Below, piece by piece: positions 29,266 through 39,320 of a stretch of 63,501 nucleotides of DNA. Below the pieces are notes generated by a model that made no database searches, was not told where the DNA came from, and saw only the letters and a program-made list of their open reading frames with translations. How positions within the stretch are numbered: the first letter of the stretch is position 1; the number at the start of each line of letters is the position of its first letter. The stretch is from an uncultured Thiohalocapsa sp. (lineage in GTDB: Bacteria; Pseudomonadota; Gammaproteobacteria; Chromatiales; Chromatiaceae). The position numbers were made by a program, and so were the translations under genes. The stretch lies in contig NZ_CAJXWY010000020.1 in assembly GCF_913062725.1 (NCBI RefSeq), positions 1 through 63,501 of the forward strand. The letters are read 5' to 3'.

Positions 29266-29560
29266 CGCCGGCACTTTCGGCATCGCAGGCCTGGCTCACC
29301 GGGGTCCACGGCACCGCACGTACCGCCCGCCGCGAGAGCGCTGCTGCGTTGGCCAGCGACGGGCATCGATGCTACGCACGACTTTGCGGTGTGATCTGCG
29401 GGCATGACCCGGATGACCCTTGCCCGACCCCTCCACGGTCAAGCCACTGGCCATAACCAAGGCGTATCGTCGCGACGGGCATTGGCCTGAGCGTCGTGCG
29501 CCGGCCCGGTATACTGTGCCTCGATCCGGTTCACCGCGAACGCGTCCCGCAGGCCTGTCA

Positions 29561-30757
29561 ATGCGCATCGGTACCCCACTGTCCCCCAACGCCACGCGGG
29601 TCATGCTGCTCGGCGCCGGCGAGCTCGGCAAGGAAGTCATCATCGCCCTGCAACGCTTCGGCATCGAAGTCATCGCCGTGGACCGCTACGCCAACGCGCC
29701 GGGGCAGCAGGTGGCGCATCACACCCGGGTCGTCGACATGGCCGACCCCGCCGCGCTGCGAGCGCTGATCGAGGCCGAGCGCCCGGCCATCATCGTGCCG
29801 GAGATCGAGGCCATCGCCACCGACGTGCTCGCCGAGGTGGAGCAGGCGGGCCTGTGCGAGGTCATCCCCACGGCCCGGGCGGCGCAGCTCACCATGAACC
29901 GCGAGGGCATCCGCCGCCTGGCCGCCGAAGCGCTCGGGCTGCCGACGTCCCCCTACGCCTTCGCCGCTGACTTCGACACGCTGCGACGGGAAGCGGCGGC
30001 CATCGGCTACCCCTGCATCGTCAAGCCCGTGATGTCCTCGTCCGGAAAGGGACAGTCGCGGGTCGAGGAGGCCGGCGCCCTGCGGGCTGCCTGGGATGAC
30101 GCCATCGCGGGTGGGCGCGTCAATCAGGGCCGGGTCATCGTCGAGGGCGTGATCCACTTCGATTTCGAGATCACCCTGTTGACGGTGCGCAGCGGACCAC
30201 ACGACGGCGAAATCAGCACGCAGTTCTGCGACCCGGTGGGACACCGTCAGGTCAGCGGTGATTATGTGGAGAGCTGGCAGCCACAACCGATGACGGATAC
30301 CGCCCTGGCTAAGGCGCAAGCAATCGCCCGGCGCATCACCGATGCGCTGGGCGGGCGCGGCCTCTTCGGCGTCGAGCTATTCGTGCGCGGCGACGATGTC
30401 TGGTTCAGCGAGGTCAGCCCCCGTCCCCACGACACCGGCATGGTCACCATGGCCTCCCAGCGCCAGAGCGAGTTCGACCTGCACGCCCGCGCCATCCTCG
30501 GCCTGCCCGTGGACACCCGCCGCGACGCCGTCGCCGCCAGCGCCGTCATCTACGGCGGCATGGACGCGGCGGGCATCGGCTACGACGGCGTGGCCGAGGC
30601 GCTCGCCGTACCGAAGTCTGATCTACGGCTGTTCGGTAAGCCCGAAGCCTTCAGACGCCGGCGCATGGGGGTTGCATTGGCGCGGGGTGAGGCTGTCGAT
30701 GAGGCGCGGGCGCGGGCCGCCCGGGTCGCGGCGGCGGTGATCACCCGGTCACCCTGA
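29561..30757 (+). CDS. purT: formate-dependent phosphoribosylglycinamide formyltransferase
   Basis: 398 residues, ATP-grasp fold. [20 protein letters not shown] opens the N-terminal domain; [45 protein letters not shown] (ATP-grasp loop), [19 protein letters not shown] and [18 protein letters not shown] are PurT hallmarks. It uses formate and ATP, rather than formyl-tetrahydrofolate, to make FGAR in purine synthesis. The ATG at 29561 is chosen on homology; a TATACT box lies 46 bp upstream. Not part of the methyl cycle, though it sits between metK and ahcY. Confidence 0.96.
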   Translation: MRIGTPLSPNATRVMLLGAGELGKEVIIALQRFGIEVIAVDRYANAPGQQVAHHTRVVDMADPAALRALIEAERPAIIVPEIEAIATDVLAEVEQAGLCEVIPTARAAQLTMNREGIRRLAAEALGLPTSPYAFAADFDTLRREAAAIGYPCIVKPVMSSSGKGQSRVEEAGALRAAWDDAIAGGRVNQGRVIVEGVIHFDFEITLLTVRSGPHDGEISTQFCDPVGHRQVSGDYVESWQPQPMTDTALAKAQAIARRITDALGGRGLFGVELFVRGDDVWFSEVSPRPHDTGMVTMASQRQSEFDLHARAILGLPVDTRRDAVAASAVIYGGMDAAGIGYDGVAEALAVPKSDLRLFGKPEAFRRRRMGVALARGEAVDEARARAARVAAAVITRSP

Positions 30758-31124
30758 ACAGGGCTCAAGCCCAACCCAAAGCCCGATGGGCGCAACCAGC
30801 GTGAGCGAACGGACTCCCGAGACCCTCCCCGATCCCCGCCCACATCCCGCACGGGCAAGCGCTTGGCCCTCTGGACAATGCACCGTCTGTTCGCGTTACA
30901 ATGGCGCCAGATGATCAGGACGGTCAGGGGCCTGCCGACGGATATCGGCAGGGTCATCACGCTGCCACCGCCTCGCGCGCCCCGCCGTCGTCACCAGCGC
31001 CCTACGCGGGCGCATCCCCGCCGCACAAGCGGCCGCCTGAACCGATAACGACCGCCGAGACGGCCGTAGCCTCACTGCCCTGCGCAGGAGGTCGAACCGA
31101 CCGCACCGGGCACAGTCATCGTCC
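30758..31124 (+). promoter_or_regulatory. ahcY upstream region with candidate promoter
   Basis: No gene is evident. TGGACA (30872-30877) and TACAAT (30897-30902) are each 5/6 matches to sigma-70 hexamers, but the spacing is 19 bp. An 8-bp hairpin (CCTGCCGA / TCGGCAGG, 30931-30952) follows about 30 bp later. If this promoter is used, the transcript leader before the SAH riboswitch is about 220 nt. Confidence 0.4.
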
Positions 31125-31206
31125 CGTTCCGAGGAGCGCTGCAACAGGGTATCCCACCCTGCCAGGCTCGGTCGGGGTTTGCGAATCTTCCAACGGCGCT
31201 CACTCA
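31125..31206 (+). ncRNA. SAH riboswitch upstream of ahcY
   Basis: Matches the S-adenosylhomocysteine riboswitch consensus. P1 pairs CCGAG (31129-31133) with CTCGG (31167-31171); the conserved GAGCGCTGCAAC follows; a hairpin CAGGGT/ACCCTG (31145-31161) leads into GCCAGGCTCGG; and the pseudoknot strand GCGCTC (31196-31201) pairs exactly with GAGCGC (31134-31139). It lies 23 bp upstream of the ahcY start, where this class is known to activate ahcY when SAH accumulates. Downstream, GCTCACT (31198-31204) is also complementary to AGTGAGC (31232-31238) across the ribosome site, giving a plausible off state. Confidence 0.93.
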
Positions 31207-31228
31207 AGATACTCAGGAGCTGAATACC

Positions 31229-32644
31229 GTGAGTGAGCTTAAAGACTTCAACGACTACAAGGTTGCCGACATCTCCCTGGCCGACTTCGGCCGCAAGGAG
31301 ATGGACATCGCCGAAACCGAGATGCCGGGCCTGATGGCCATCCGCGAGAAGTACGGTCCGAGCAAGCCATTGGCCGGCGCGCGCATCACCGGCAGCCTGC
31401 ACATGACCATCCAGACCGCGGTACTCATCGAGACCCTGGTGGCGCTCGGCGCCGAGATCCGCTGGGCCTCCTGCAACATCTTCAGCACCCAGGATCACGC
31501 CGCCGCCGCCATCGCCGCCCGCGGTATTCCCGTCTACGCCTGGAAGGGCGAAACCCTGGAAGAGTACTGGTGGTGCACCGAGCAGGTGCTGAACTGGCCC
31601 GACGGCCAGGGCCCGAACATGATCCTGGACGACGGCGGTGATGCGACACTGCTGGTGCACAAGGGCGTGGAGTACGAAAAGGCGGGCGCCGTGCCACAAG
31701 CCACCGCCGACGACAACGAAGAATGGACCGCCGTGCTCGGCGTGCTGAACCGCACCTTCGCGCGGGACAACCGCCATTGGCACCGCACCGCCGAGGGCAT
31801 CAAGGGCGTCACCGAGGAGACCACCACCGGCGTGCATCGCCTCTACGAGATGCACAAGAACGGCGACCTGCTGTTCCCGGCCATGAACGTCAATGACTCG
31901 GTGACCAAGTCCAAGTTCGACAACCTCTACGGCTGCCGCGAGTCGTTGGTGGACGCCATCAAGCGCGCCACCGATGTGATGATCGCCGGCAAGGTCGCCG
32001 TGGTCTGCGGCTATGGCGACGTGGGCAAGGGCTCGGCGGCCTCGCTGCGGGGCCTGGGCGCCAACGTCTGGGTCACGGAGGTCGACCCCATCTGCGCGCT
32101 GCAGGCCGCGATGGAAGGTTACCGTGTGGTCGACTTGAACGACGTCATCGGCCAGGCGGACATCTTCGTCACCGCCACCGGCAACAAGGACATCATCACC
32201 GAGGAGCACATGCTGGCCATGAAGGATCAGGCCATCGTCTGCAATATCGGCCACTTCGACAACGAGATCCAGGTGGACAAGCTCTCGAAGTACGAGTGGA
32301 TCGAGATCAAGCCGCAGGTGGACCAGATCGTCTTCCCCGACGGCCATCGCATCACCCTGCTCGCCCGCGGCCGACTGGTGAACCTGGGCTGCGCCACGGG
32401 CCACCCGAGCTTCGTCATGTCCAACTCCTTCACCAACCAGGTGCTGGCACAGATCGAGATCTTCACCAAGCCGGAGGCCTACCCCATCGGCGTCTATGTG
32501 CTGCCGAAGCACCTCGACGAAGAGGTCGCCCGGCTGCACCTCGAGAAGATCGGCGCCAAGCTCACCAAGCTGCGCCCGGACCAGGCCGAGTACATCGGCG
32601 TCACCGTCGACGGGCCGTTCAAGACCGACCATTACCGGTACTGA
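31229..32644 (+). CDS. ahcY: S-adenosylhomocysteine hydrolase
   Basis: 471 residues, bacterial long form. Motifs: [58 protein letters not shown]-binding [39 protein letters not shown] and [18 protein letters not shown]; it ends PFKTDHYRY, the expected C-terminus. It hydrolyses SAH to adenosine and homocysteine. The start is GTG at 31229 with AGGAG about 9 nt upstream; both start and ribosome site lie inside the riboswitch's alternative helix, implying translational control by SAH. Confidence 0.98.
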   Translation: MSELKDFNDYKVADISLADFGRKEMDIAETEMPGLMAIREKYGPSKPLAGARITGSLHMTIQTAVLIETLVALGAEIRWASCNIFSTQDHAAAAIAARGIPVYAWKGETLEEYWWCTEQVLNWPDGQGPNMILDDGGDATLLVHKGVEYEKAGAVPQATADDNEEWTAVLGVLNRTFARDNRHWHRTAEGIKGVTEETTTGVHRLYEMHKNGDLLFPAMNVNDSVTKSKFDNLYGCRESLVDAIKRATDVMIAGKVAVVCGYGDVGKGSAASLRGLGANVWVTEVDPICALQAAMEGYRVVDLNDVIGQADIFVTATGNKDIITEEHMLAMKDQAIVCNIGHFDNEIQVDKLSKYEWIEIKPQVDQIVFPDGHRITLLARGRLVNLGCATGHPSFVMSNSFTNQVLAQIEIFTKPEAYPIGVYVLPKHLDEEVARLHLEKIGAKLTKLRPDQAEYIGVTVDGPFKTDHYRY

Positions 32645-32654
32645 TGAGGGGCCG

Positions 32655-32736
32655 GGGGCCAGGCACCAGTGCCAGGCCCCGGCAGTCCGAAGCGAAGGCC
32701 GGCGTCGGGTCCCGTATCCGATGCCGGCCTTTGTCT
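32655..32736 (+). terminator. two tandem hairpins between ahcY and metF
   Basis: The first dyad (32655-32680) begins 10 bp after the ahcY stop: GGGGCC and GGCAC arms with one A/A mismatch. The second (32695-32731) pairs AAGGCCGGC with GCCGGCCTT plus an inner TCGG/CCGA joined by a G-U, and runs into TTTGTCT. The second looks like an intrinsic terminator or attenuator that would reduce metF expression relative to ahcY. Confidence 0.6.
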
Positions 32737-32776
32737 ATCCGACCACCGCATTGGGCACGCAACACAGGTATTCGTC

Positions 32777-33649
32777 ATGAACACCCACAGCGACACTCGC
32801 ACCTTCAGCTTCGAGCTGTTCCCGCCAAAGACCACCGAGGGCATGGAGAAGCTCAAGGGCACCGTGGCCAAGCTCAACGCCGTCGGCCCCGAGTATTTCT
32901 CCTGCACCTACGGCGCCGGCGGTTCCACCCGTGAGCGCACCTTCGCCACCGTCGACTGGCTGCGCAGCCAGGGCATCGACACGGCGCCACACCTGGCCTG
33001 TATCGGCTCCGACGAGGCCGAGATCCGCGACATCATCGGCCACTATATCGACCAGGGCATCCGCCGCATCGTGGCACTGCGCGGCGACATGCCCTCCGGC
33101 ATGGGCAGCACCGGCCTGAGCGCCTTCCGCTATGCCAACGAGCTGGTGGCCTTCCTGCGCGCGGAGTACGGAGATCGCTTCAAGCTCGAGGTGGCGGCCT
33201 ATCCCGAGTTCCACCCGCAGGCGCCCAATGCCACCGCGGATCTGGAAAATTTCAAGCGCAAGGTCGATGCCGGCGCGGATGCGGCCATCACCCAGTACTT
33301 CTTCAATCCGGACGCCTATTTCGAGTTCGTCGAGCTCTGCGACGAGGCGGGCATCACCATCCCCATCATCGCCGGCGTCATGCCCATCACCAACTTCAAC
33401 CAGTTGGCGCGCTTCTCCGACGCCTGCGGCGCCGAGATCCCCCGCTACATCAGGAAGCGCCTGGAGGCCTACGGCGACGACAAGGCATCCATCAAGGCCT
33501 TCGGTCACGAGGTGGTGCTGGATCTCTGTCGTCGCCTGCTGGAAGCCGGCGCCCCCGGCATCCACTTCTACACCATGAACCAGGCCGAGGCGACGCTGAA
33601 GCTCTGGCACGACCTGGATCTGCCGGTGACGGCGCCCAGGCAGGTGTAA
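32777..33649 (+). CDS. metF: 5,10-methylenetetrahydrofolate reductase
   Basis: 290 residues, bacterial single-domain MetF. FSFELFPPKTTEGMEKL, SCTYGAGGSTRERTF, HLACIGSDEAEIRDII, ALRGDMPSGMG, KRKVDAGADAAITQYFFNPD and PIIAGVMPITNFNQLARFSD are canonical (FAD-dependent TIM barrel). It supplies 5-methyl-THF for remethylating the homocysteine produced by AhcY. ATG at 32777 gives the family N-terminus. It follows ahcY by 132 bp, separated by two hairpins. Confidence 0.97.
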   Translation: MNTHSDTRTFSFELFPPKTTEGMEKLKGTVAKLNAVGPEYFSCTYGAGGSTRERTFATVDWLRSQGIDTAPHLACIGSDEAEIRDIIGHYIDQGIRRIVALRGDMPSGMGSTGLSAFRYANELVAFLRAEYGDRFKLEVAAYPEFHPQAPNATADLENFKRKVDAGADAAITQYFFNPDAYFEFVELCDEAGITIPIIAGVMPITNFNQLARFSDACGAEIPRYIRKRLEAYGDDKASIKAFGHEVVLDLCRRLLEAGAPGIHFYTMNQAEATLKLWHDLDLPVTAPRQV

Positions 33650-33675
33650 GCCGCCCCGACTGGCAACCCCCCTGA

Positions 33676-33698
33676 GCCGGCGCAGGGACAGCGCCGGC
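33676..33698 (+). terminator. hairpin downstream of metF
   Basis: Perfect 8-bp stem GCCGGCGC / GCGCCGGC with a 7-nt loop, 27 bp after the metF stop and before the convergent HD-hydrolase gene. It has no T tract; a terminator-like or bidirectional role is plausible but unproven. Confidence 0.4.
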
Positions 33699-33798
33699 GA
33701 TCCGCCGCAGGAGACCCGTATCCCCTGCACCACGCAGCCCTGCCCAGCCAGAGGCCCACGGCTTGCGGCCTGCGAGGCGCACTGCGCTCGGACGCCCG

Positions 33799-34359
33799 CT
33801 AGGGGAGATCCGGCGGGTCGAGCCGGCGCGCACAATCGGCAACGGCCTGCTGCGCCTGGCGATAGAGCCCGGGGTCGCCGGCGTCCAGCACGTCGAGCAG
33901 TGCCGCGACCTCGCTGAGATAGACACGGGCGAAGCGGGGGTCGTGGGCGCAGATGTCGCGACAGTTGTCGATGAGGTCCGCGAGCTTGATGGTCTTCGCC
34001 CGCGTCGAGGCGCGCGCCGTGTGCTGGCGGTCAATGGCCTTGCGCACGGCGCGGTTGCCGTCACCGGGGGCGCTGACATCCGTGAGATCCGCCACCAGCG
34101 CCCGCACCGCCGGCCCGAACACGCGCTCGATCTCGTCGAAGGTGGCGGGCGTATCCTCCACCGTATCGTGCAGCCAGGCGGCGGCGAGCATCTCCGGGTC
34201 ATCGGTGACCTGCGCCACCAGGCCGGCGACGGCCTCCAGGTGCTCTCGGTAGGGCTGCTGGGTGTATTTGCGCCGCTGGCCGATGCGCTCGTGGGCCTCG
34301 GTGGCGAAGCTGCGTGCACGGGCGACGAGATCGGCGGATGCTGAAACGTTGGCGCGCAT
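33799..34359 (-). CDS. MESH1/RelA-SpoT-type HD-domain hydrolase (single domain)
   Basis: 186 residues: an HD-domain phosphohydrolase alone, without synthetase, TGS or ACT domains. The pattern RRKYTQQPYREHLEAVAGLV with H40, then AAAWLHDTVEDTPATFDEIE with H64-D65 and E68-D69, and TIKLADLIDNCRDI with D128, matches the metal-binding and catalytic set of SpoT/MESH1 hydrolases. These remove the 3'-diphosphate from (p)ppGpp, or phosphate from NADPH in MESH1. The ATG at 34359 has GAGGAG 7 nt upstream. It is isolated, convergent with metF. Substrate is inferred. Confidence 0.85.
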   Translation of the reverse strand: MRANVSASADLVARARSFATEAHERIGQRRKYTQQPYREHLEAVAGLVAQVTDDPEMLAAAWLHDTVEDTPATFDEIERVFGPAVRALVADLTDVSAPGDGNRAVRKAIDRQHTARASTRAKTIKLADLIDNCRDICAHDPRFARVYLSEVAALLDVLDAGDPGLYRQAQQAVADCARRLDPPDLP

Positions 34360-34735
34360 GATCTGACTCCTCTGCGACGACAGACGCTGCGGGCCGCGAC
34401 GAGCGGCGATCGCTCGGGCGCAGCCTAGCGAGCCTCTGGCCACACCACAACTGGCTATTGCATGTACCCGGCGGACGTCAATGTCCGGCGCAAGCATCAG
34501 CGGGCGGGGTGGCGGATGACGGGGGTCTCGACGGCAGAGATGCCATCGTAAAGCCTACAGGGACGTATTCACGGCGTCCCCCGCCGGTCGCCACCACAGC
34601 CCGCGGACACCGACAACCGAAATGCGATCGATATAACCGGGCGGCGGTGAGCGTGCCCACCACCGGCTTCGTTATACTGGCGGGTCCGATCCCATGCGCC
34701 CCGCAACGGCGCCCACCCCGCCGCACGAGACCGTC
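34360..34735 (+). promoter_or_regulatory. divergent region upstream of valS
   Basis: 376 bp between the HD hydrolase and valS with no convincing ORF. TATACT at 34673-34678 is a good -10 hexamer about 58 bp before the valS ATG, but no clear -35 accompanies it. I see no T-box, and none is expected in this group. Confidence 0.3.
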
Positions 34736-37579
34736 ATGCTGGACAAGACCTACGACCCCCACCGCATCGAAGCCCAGTGGTATCAGCGCTGGGAGGACGC
34801 CGGCTGGTTCGCGCCGCGGATGGACCACGGCGGCGGCGCTTACTGCATCATGATTCCGCCGCCCAACGTCACGGGCAGCTTGCACATGGGTCACGGCTTC
34901 AACAACACGCTCATGGACGCGCTGATCCGCTACCACCGCATGTGCGGCGACCAGACGCTGTGGCAGCCCGGCACGGACCACGCCGGCATCGCCACCCAGA
35001 TGGTGGTGGAGCGTCAGCTGGAGGCCGCGGGCAAGACCCGCCACGACCTGGGCCGCGAGGCCTTCATCGAGCGCATCTGGCGCTGGCGCGAGGAATCCGG
35101 CGGCACCATCACGCGCCAGCTGCGCCGGCTGGGCTCATCGCTGGACTGGCAGCACGAGCGCTTCACCATGGACGCGGGCCTGTCCAACGCCGTCAACGAG
35201 GTCTTCGTGCGGCTGTTCGAAGAGGGCCTCATCTACCGCGGCAAGCGGCTGGTGAACTGGGACCCGGTGCTGCACACCGCCGTCTCGGACCTGGAAGTCA
35301 TCGCCGAGGAAGAGGCGGGACACATGTGGGACATGCACTACCCGCTCACCAACGGCACCGGACATCTCACCGTCTCCACCACCCGCCCCGAGACCATGCT
35401 CGGCGACTGCGCCGTCGCCGTGAACCCGGAGGATACGCGCTACAAGCATCTCATCGGCGAGCTCGTCGAGCTGCCGCTCACCGGCCGGCGCATTCCCATT
35501 ATCGCCGACGAGCACGCCGACCCCGAATTCGGCACCGGCTGCGTGAAGATCACCCCGGCGCACGACTTCAACGACCACGCGGTCTGGAGCAATCATCGCG
35601 ACGAGCTGCAGATCGCCGACCAGCCCCACGGCGGACTCATCAACATCTTCACGCCGGATGCCGCCATCCGCGCCAACGCGCCGGACGAGGACCAGCTGAT
35701 CCCCGCCGCCTACATCGGCCTGGACCGCTATGCGGCCCGCCAGCGCATGGTCGCCGACCTCGAAGCCCAGGGGCTGTTGGCAGGCATCAGGGATCATAAG
35801 CTCATGGTGCCCCGCGGCGACCGCTCCGGCGCCGTCATCGAGCCCTATCTCACCGACCAGTGGTATGTGAAGATCGGCCCGCTCGCGGCGCCCGCCATCG
35901 AGGCGGTGGAAGACGGGCGCATCCGCTTCGTGCCGGACAACTGGAAGAACACCTACTTCGAGTGGATGCGCAACATCCAGGACTGGTGCATCAGCCGCCA
36001 GATCTGGTGGGGCCACCGCATCCCCGCCTGGTACGACGCCGAGGGCAATGTCTACGTCGGGCGCTCCGAGCAGGAGGTCCGTCACAAGCACGACCTGCCC
36101 GCGGACTTTGCTTTGACCCAGGACCCGGACGTGCTGGACACATGGTTCAGCTCCGCGCTCTGGCCCTTCAGCACCCTCGGCTGGCCGGAAGAGACGGATC
36201 GACTCGCGGCCTTCTATCCCACCTCGGTGCTCATCACCGGCTTCGACATCATCTTCTTCTGGGTCGCCCGGATGATCATGATGGGACTCAAGTTCATGGA
36301 CGACGTACCCTTTCGCGACGTCTACATCCACGGCCTGGTGCGCGACGCCCAGGGCAACAAGATGTCCAAGTCCAAGGGCAATGTGCTCGACCCCATCGAC
36401 CTCATCGACGGCATCGCACTGGAGCCGCTGGTGGCCAAGCGCACCCGCGGCATGATGCAGCCGCATCTGGCCGAGAAGATCGCCAAGGCGACGCGCAAGG
36501 AGTTCCCCGACGGCATTCCGGCCTTCGGCACCGATGCGCTGCGCTTCACCTTCGCAGCGCTCGCCACCACCGGACGCGACGTCAAATTCGACCTCGGCCG
36601 CATCGAAGGCTACCGCAACTTCTGCAATAAGCTCTGGAACGCCTCCCGCTATGTGCTGATGAACACGGGCGCCGAGGCGGCGGGGTCGGGAGACAAGCCG
36701 CTGGGCGAAGGCACGGACATCGTGCTGAGCGCCGCGGATCGCTGGATCACCGCACGCCTGCACCGCGCCATCGCCCAGGTGCGCAGCGCCATCGACGGCT
36801 ACCGCTTCGACCTCGCCGCCCAGGCCATCTACGAGTTCACCTGGAGCGAGTTCTGCGACTGGTACCTGGAGCTGGCCAAGCCGGTGCTCACCGGCGAGCA
36901 TGCCGGTGACGCCGCCAAGCGCGGCACCCGCCGCACCCTGGTGCAGACGCTGGAGACACTGCTGCGCCTGGCCCACCCCTTCCTGCCTTTCATCACCGAA
37001 GAAATCTGGCAAAAGGTGAAGCCACTCGCCGGCGTCGCGGGCGAAACCATCATGCTCGCGCCCTACCCGGTGGCCGATGCCGGCGTCGACGACCCGGCGG
37101 CGGTGGCCGAGATCGAGTGGGTCCAGCAGTTCATTCTGGGGGTGCGCCGCATCAAGGGCGAAATGAACATCGCGCCGGGCAAGTCCCTGCCGGTGCTGGT
37201 GAGCAACGCCAGCGCGCAGGACCGGGCCTGGATCGAGCACGCGCGACCGTACCTCGACTTCCTGGCCAAGACCGCCTCCATCACCGTGCTGGATGACGAG
37301 CGCGAGGCGCCCGAGTCCGCCATCGCCCTGGTGGGCGAGATGAAGCTCCTCATTCCCATGGCGGGCCTCATCGACAAGGCCGCGGAGCTCAAGCGTCTGG
37401 ACAAAGCAATCAGCCGGCTGCGCGCGGATATCGCCCGCATCGAGGGCAAGCTCGCCAACCCCAGCTTCGTCGACAAAGCACCGGCGGCGGTGGTGCAAAA
37501 AGAGCGCGAGCGCCTCACCGAGCAGGGTGCGGCGCTGGCCCAGCTGGTGGCGCAGCACACCAGGATCAGCGCACTCTAG
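34736..37579 (+). CDS. valS: valyl-tRNA synthetase
   Basis: 947 residues, class I synthetase. The HIGH-type motif is in [19 protein letters not shown] (about 40-58), [20 protein letters not shown] follows, the editing domain contains [19 protein letters not shown], and [18 protein letters not shown] gives the KMSKS motif. The anticodon-binding domain and a C-terminal coiled coil ([20 protein letters not shown]) complete the protein. Length is normal. The ATG at 34736 (MLDKTYDP) is chosen on family N-terminus; one at 34694 adds 14 unlike residues. Confidence 0.98.
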   Translation: MLDKTYDPHRIEAQWYQRWEDAGWFAPRMDHGGGAYCIMIPPPNVTGSLHMGHGFNNTLMDALIRYHRMCGDQTLWQPGTDHAGIATQMVVERQLEAAGKTRHDLGREAFIERIWRWREESGGTITRQLRRLGSSLDWQHERFTMDAGLSNAVNEVFVRLFEEGLIYRGKRLVNWDPVLHTAVSDLEVIAEEEAGHMWDMHYPLTNGTGHLTVSTTRPETMLGDCAVAVNPEDTRYKHLIGELVELPLTGRRIPIIADEHADPEFGTGCVKITPAHDFNDHAVWSNHRDELQIADQPHGGLINIFTPDAAIRANAPDEDQLIPAAYIGLDRYAARQRMVADLEAQGLLAGIRDHKLMVPRGDRSGAVIEPYLTDQWYVKIGPLAAPAIEAVEDGRIRFVPDNWKNTYFEWMRNIQDWCISRQIWWGHRIPAWYDAEGNVYVGRSEQEVRHKHDLPADFALTQDPDVLDTWFSSALWPFSTLGWPEETDRLAAFYPTSVLITGFDIIFFWVARMIMMGLKFMDDVPFRDVYIHGLVRDAQGNKMSKSKGNVLDPIDLIDGIALEPLVAKRTRGMMQPHLAEKIAKATRKEFPDGIPAFGTDALRFTFAALATTGRDVKFDLGRIEGYRNFCNKLWNASRYVLMNTGAEAAGSGDKPLGEGTDIVLSAADRWITARLHRAIAQVRSAIDGYRFDLAAQAIYEFTWSEFCDWYLELAKPVLTGEHAGDAAKRGTRRTLVQTLETLLRLAHPFLPFITEEIWQKVKPLAGVAGETIMLAPYPVADAGVDDPAAVAEIEWVQQFILGVRRIKGEMNIAPGKSLPVLVSNASAQDRAWIEHARPYLDFLAKTASITVLDDEREAPESAIALVGEMKLLIPMAGLIDKAAELKRLDKAISRLRADIARIEGKLANPSFVDKAPAAVVQKERERLTEQGAALAQLVAQHTRISAL

Positions 37580-37608
37580 CCCCGAGCCCGGGGCAGCCGC
37601 CGACCGCC

Positions 37609-38499
37609 ATGACCACGCCCCCCGGGAGCCTGCCGGCCCGGCTCGACGCCTGGCTGGCGCTGGTGCGCATGCCGCTGTTGTTCACGGCCTGGTCCAACGT
37701 CATCGCCGCGCACCTCATTGCCACCATGGGCAGCCCGCACTGGCGGCTGCTGGGGCTGCAGCTCACCATCGCCGCCTGCCTGTATTGGGCGAGCATGATC
37801 CTGAACGACTGCTTCGACCTGGCCCGCGACCGCGAGGCCTATCCGCATCGGCCACTGCCCTCCGGGCGCATCGCCGCCCGCTCCGCCTGGCTGGCGGGTT
37901 ACGGCCTGCTGGGACTGGGGCTCGGCTTCGGCCTGCTGGCGGGCCCCGGACCGCTGCTGCTCACGCTGCTGCTGGCGATGGTGATCCTGCTCTATGTGGG
38001 CGGGCTCAAGCACCGTCCGGCGGGGCCACCGCTGCTGGCCCTGGCGCGCTGGCTCAACTGGCTGCTGGGCCTCAGTGCCGGCCTGGTGCTCATCCCCGAG
38101 CTACTGCTGGCGCTGCCGGTGCTGCTGTATACCCTGGCGCTGGCGCTGCTGCACCGGGCCGGGCGCAGCGCTACCCGCCACGCCGTGCGCGTCGCCGTCA
38201 TCCCGCTGGCCCTGGCGCTGGCGGTAACCCTGGCGCTCTACCCCCTGGGCATCCTCACAGATCCCTATGCGCTGGCACTCACCGCCGTCGGCGGCGGCCT
38301 GCTGCTGCGGCGCCTGCTGCGCCTGATGGAAGACCCCACCACCGCCCGGGTGCGTGCCAGCGTGGGCTTTATGCTGCTGTGCCTGATTCCGCTGGATGCG
38401 CTGCTGCTCGCCGGCGACGGGCAGCGCCTGGCGGCCGTGCTGCTGTTGTTGCTGCTGCTGCCCATCTGGCTGTTGGGCTATCGCGTACCGCCGCGCTGA
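37609..38499 (+). CDS. UbiA-family membrane prenyltransferase-like protein
   Basis: 296 residues with about eight to nine membrane helices. The first Asp-rich motif is present: NDCFDLARDRE (N66, D67, D70, D74) followed by HRPLPSGRI, as in UbiA/EboC-like transferases. The second Asp motif expected near residues 185-195 is not visible (the region reads LLHRAGRSATRHAV), so catalytic competence is uncertain. It follows valS by 29 bp and precedes ubiG by 99 bp. It is not a standard 4-hydroxybenzoate transferase; the substrate is unknown. Confidence 0.8.
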   Translation: MTTPPGSLPARLDAWLALVRMPLLFTAWSNVIAAHLIATMGSPHWRLLGLQLTIAACLYWASMILNDCFDLARDREAYPHRPLPSGRIAARSAWLAGYGLLGLGLGFGLLAGPGPLLLTLLLAMVILLYVGGLKHRPAGPPLLALARWLNWLLGLSAGLVLIPELLLALPVLLYTLALALLHRAGRSATRHAVRVAVIPLALALAVTLALYPLGILTDPYALALTAVGGGLLLRRLLRLMEDPTTARVRASVGFMLLCLIPLDALLLAGDGQRLAAVLLLLLLLPIWLLGYRVPPR

Positions 38500-38598
38500 G
38501 GCCGAGGGCGATGTGGCCGCCATCATCGCCACGGCAGGTGAAATGCGCCCGCATCGCTCCCAAGTTGCCACTCAACCGAGAGTCATCGCAGACCACCC

Positions 38599-39318
38599 AT
38601 GACCGACATCGCACCCAACATCGACGCCTCCGAGATCCACAAGTTCGAGGAAATCGCCTCGCGCTGGTGGGATCCTGAGAGCGAGTTCAAGCCCCTGCAC
38701 GAGATCAATCCGCTGCGGCTCGGCTATGTGCAAAGCCATGTCAAGCTCGCCGGCAAAAAGGTGCTGGACGTGGGCTGCGGCGGCGGCATCCTGTCGGAGT
38801 CCATGGCCACCGCCGGCGCCGCGGTCACCGGCATCGACATGGGCGAAGAGCCCCTGCGCGTCGCCGAGCTGCACACCCTGGAGACGGGCGTGGAAGTGGA
38901 TTATCGCCAGATCACCGCCGAGGCGCTGGCCGGGGAGATGCCCGGCGCCTTCGACGTCGTCACCTGCATGGAAATGCTGGAGCATGTGCCGGACCCGGGC
39001 TCGGTGGTGGCCGCCTGCGCGCGGCTGGTGCGCCCCGGCGGGCATGTCTTCTTCTCAACCCTGAACCGCAACCCCAAGAGCTACCTGTTCGCCATCATCG
39101 GCGCCGAGTATCTGCTCAATCTGCTGCCCCACGGCACCCATGACTACGCCCGCTTCATCCGCCCGGCGGAATTGGACCGGTGGGTGCGGGCAACGGACCT
39201 GCGCATCGTCGAATTCGCCGGGCTGACCTACAACCCGCTGACCCGGGTGTATCGGCTGGCGCCCAAGGATATCTCCGTCAATTACATGGCCAGTTGCCGG
39301 CGCCCGGCGCACGCCTGA
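38599..39318 (+). CDS. ubiG: ubiquinone biosynthesis O-methyltransferase
   Basis: 239 residues. [20 protein letters not shown] then INPLRLGYV at the start, SAM-binding [16 protein letters not shown] (DVGCGGG 57-63), [14 protein letters not shown] and [20 protein letters not shown] are UbiG-specific. It performs both O-methylations in ubiquinone synthesis, so the organism uses ubiquinone. It is followed after 2 bp by a HAD phosphatase, the arrangement seen with mupP in Pseudomonas. Confidence 0.98.
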   Translation: MTDIAPNIDASEIHKFEEIASRWWDPESEFKPLHEINPLRLGYVQSHVKLAGKKVLDVGCGGGILSESMATAGAAVTGIDMGEEPLRVAELHTLETGVEVDYRQITAEALAGEMPGAFDVVTCMEMLEHVPDPGSVVAACARLVRPGGHVFFSTLNRNPKSYLFAIIGAEYLLNLLPHGTHDYARFIRPAELDRWVRATDLRIVEFAGLTYNPLTRVYRLAPKDISVNYMASCRRPAHA

Positions 39319-39320
39319 CA

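Noticed and set aside
30896..32632. A 578-codon minus-strand frame opposite ahcY
   Set aside because: Covers the ahcY gene and riboswitch in antisense and has no recognisable domain.
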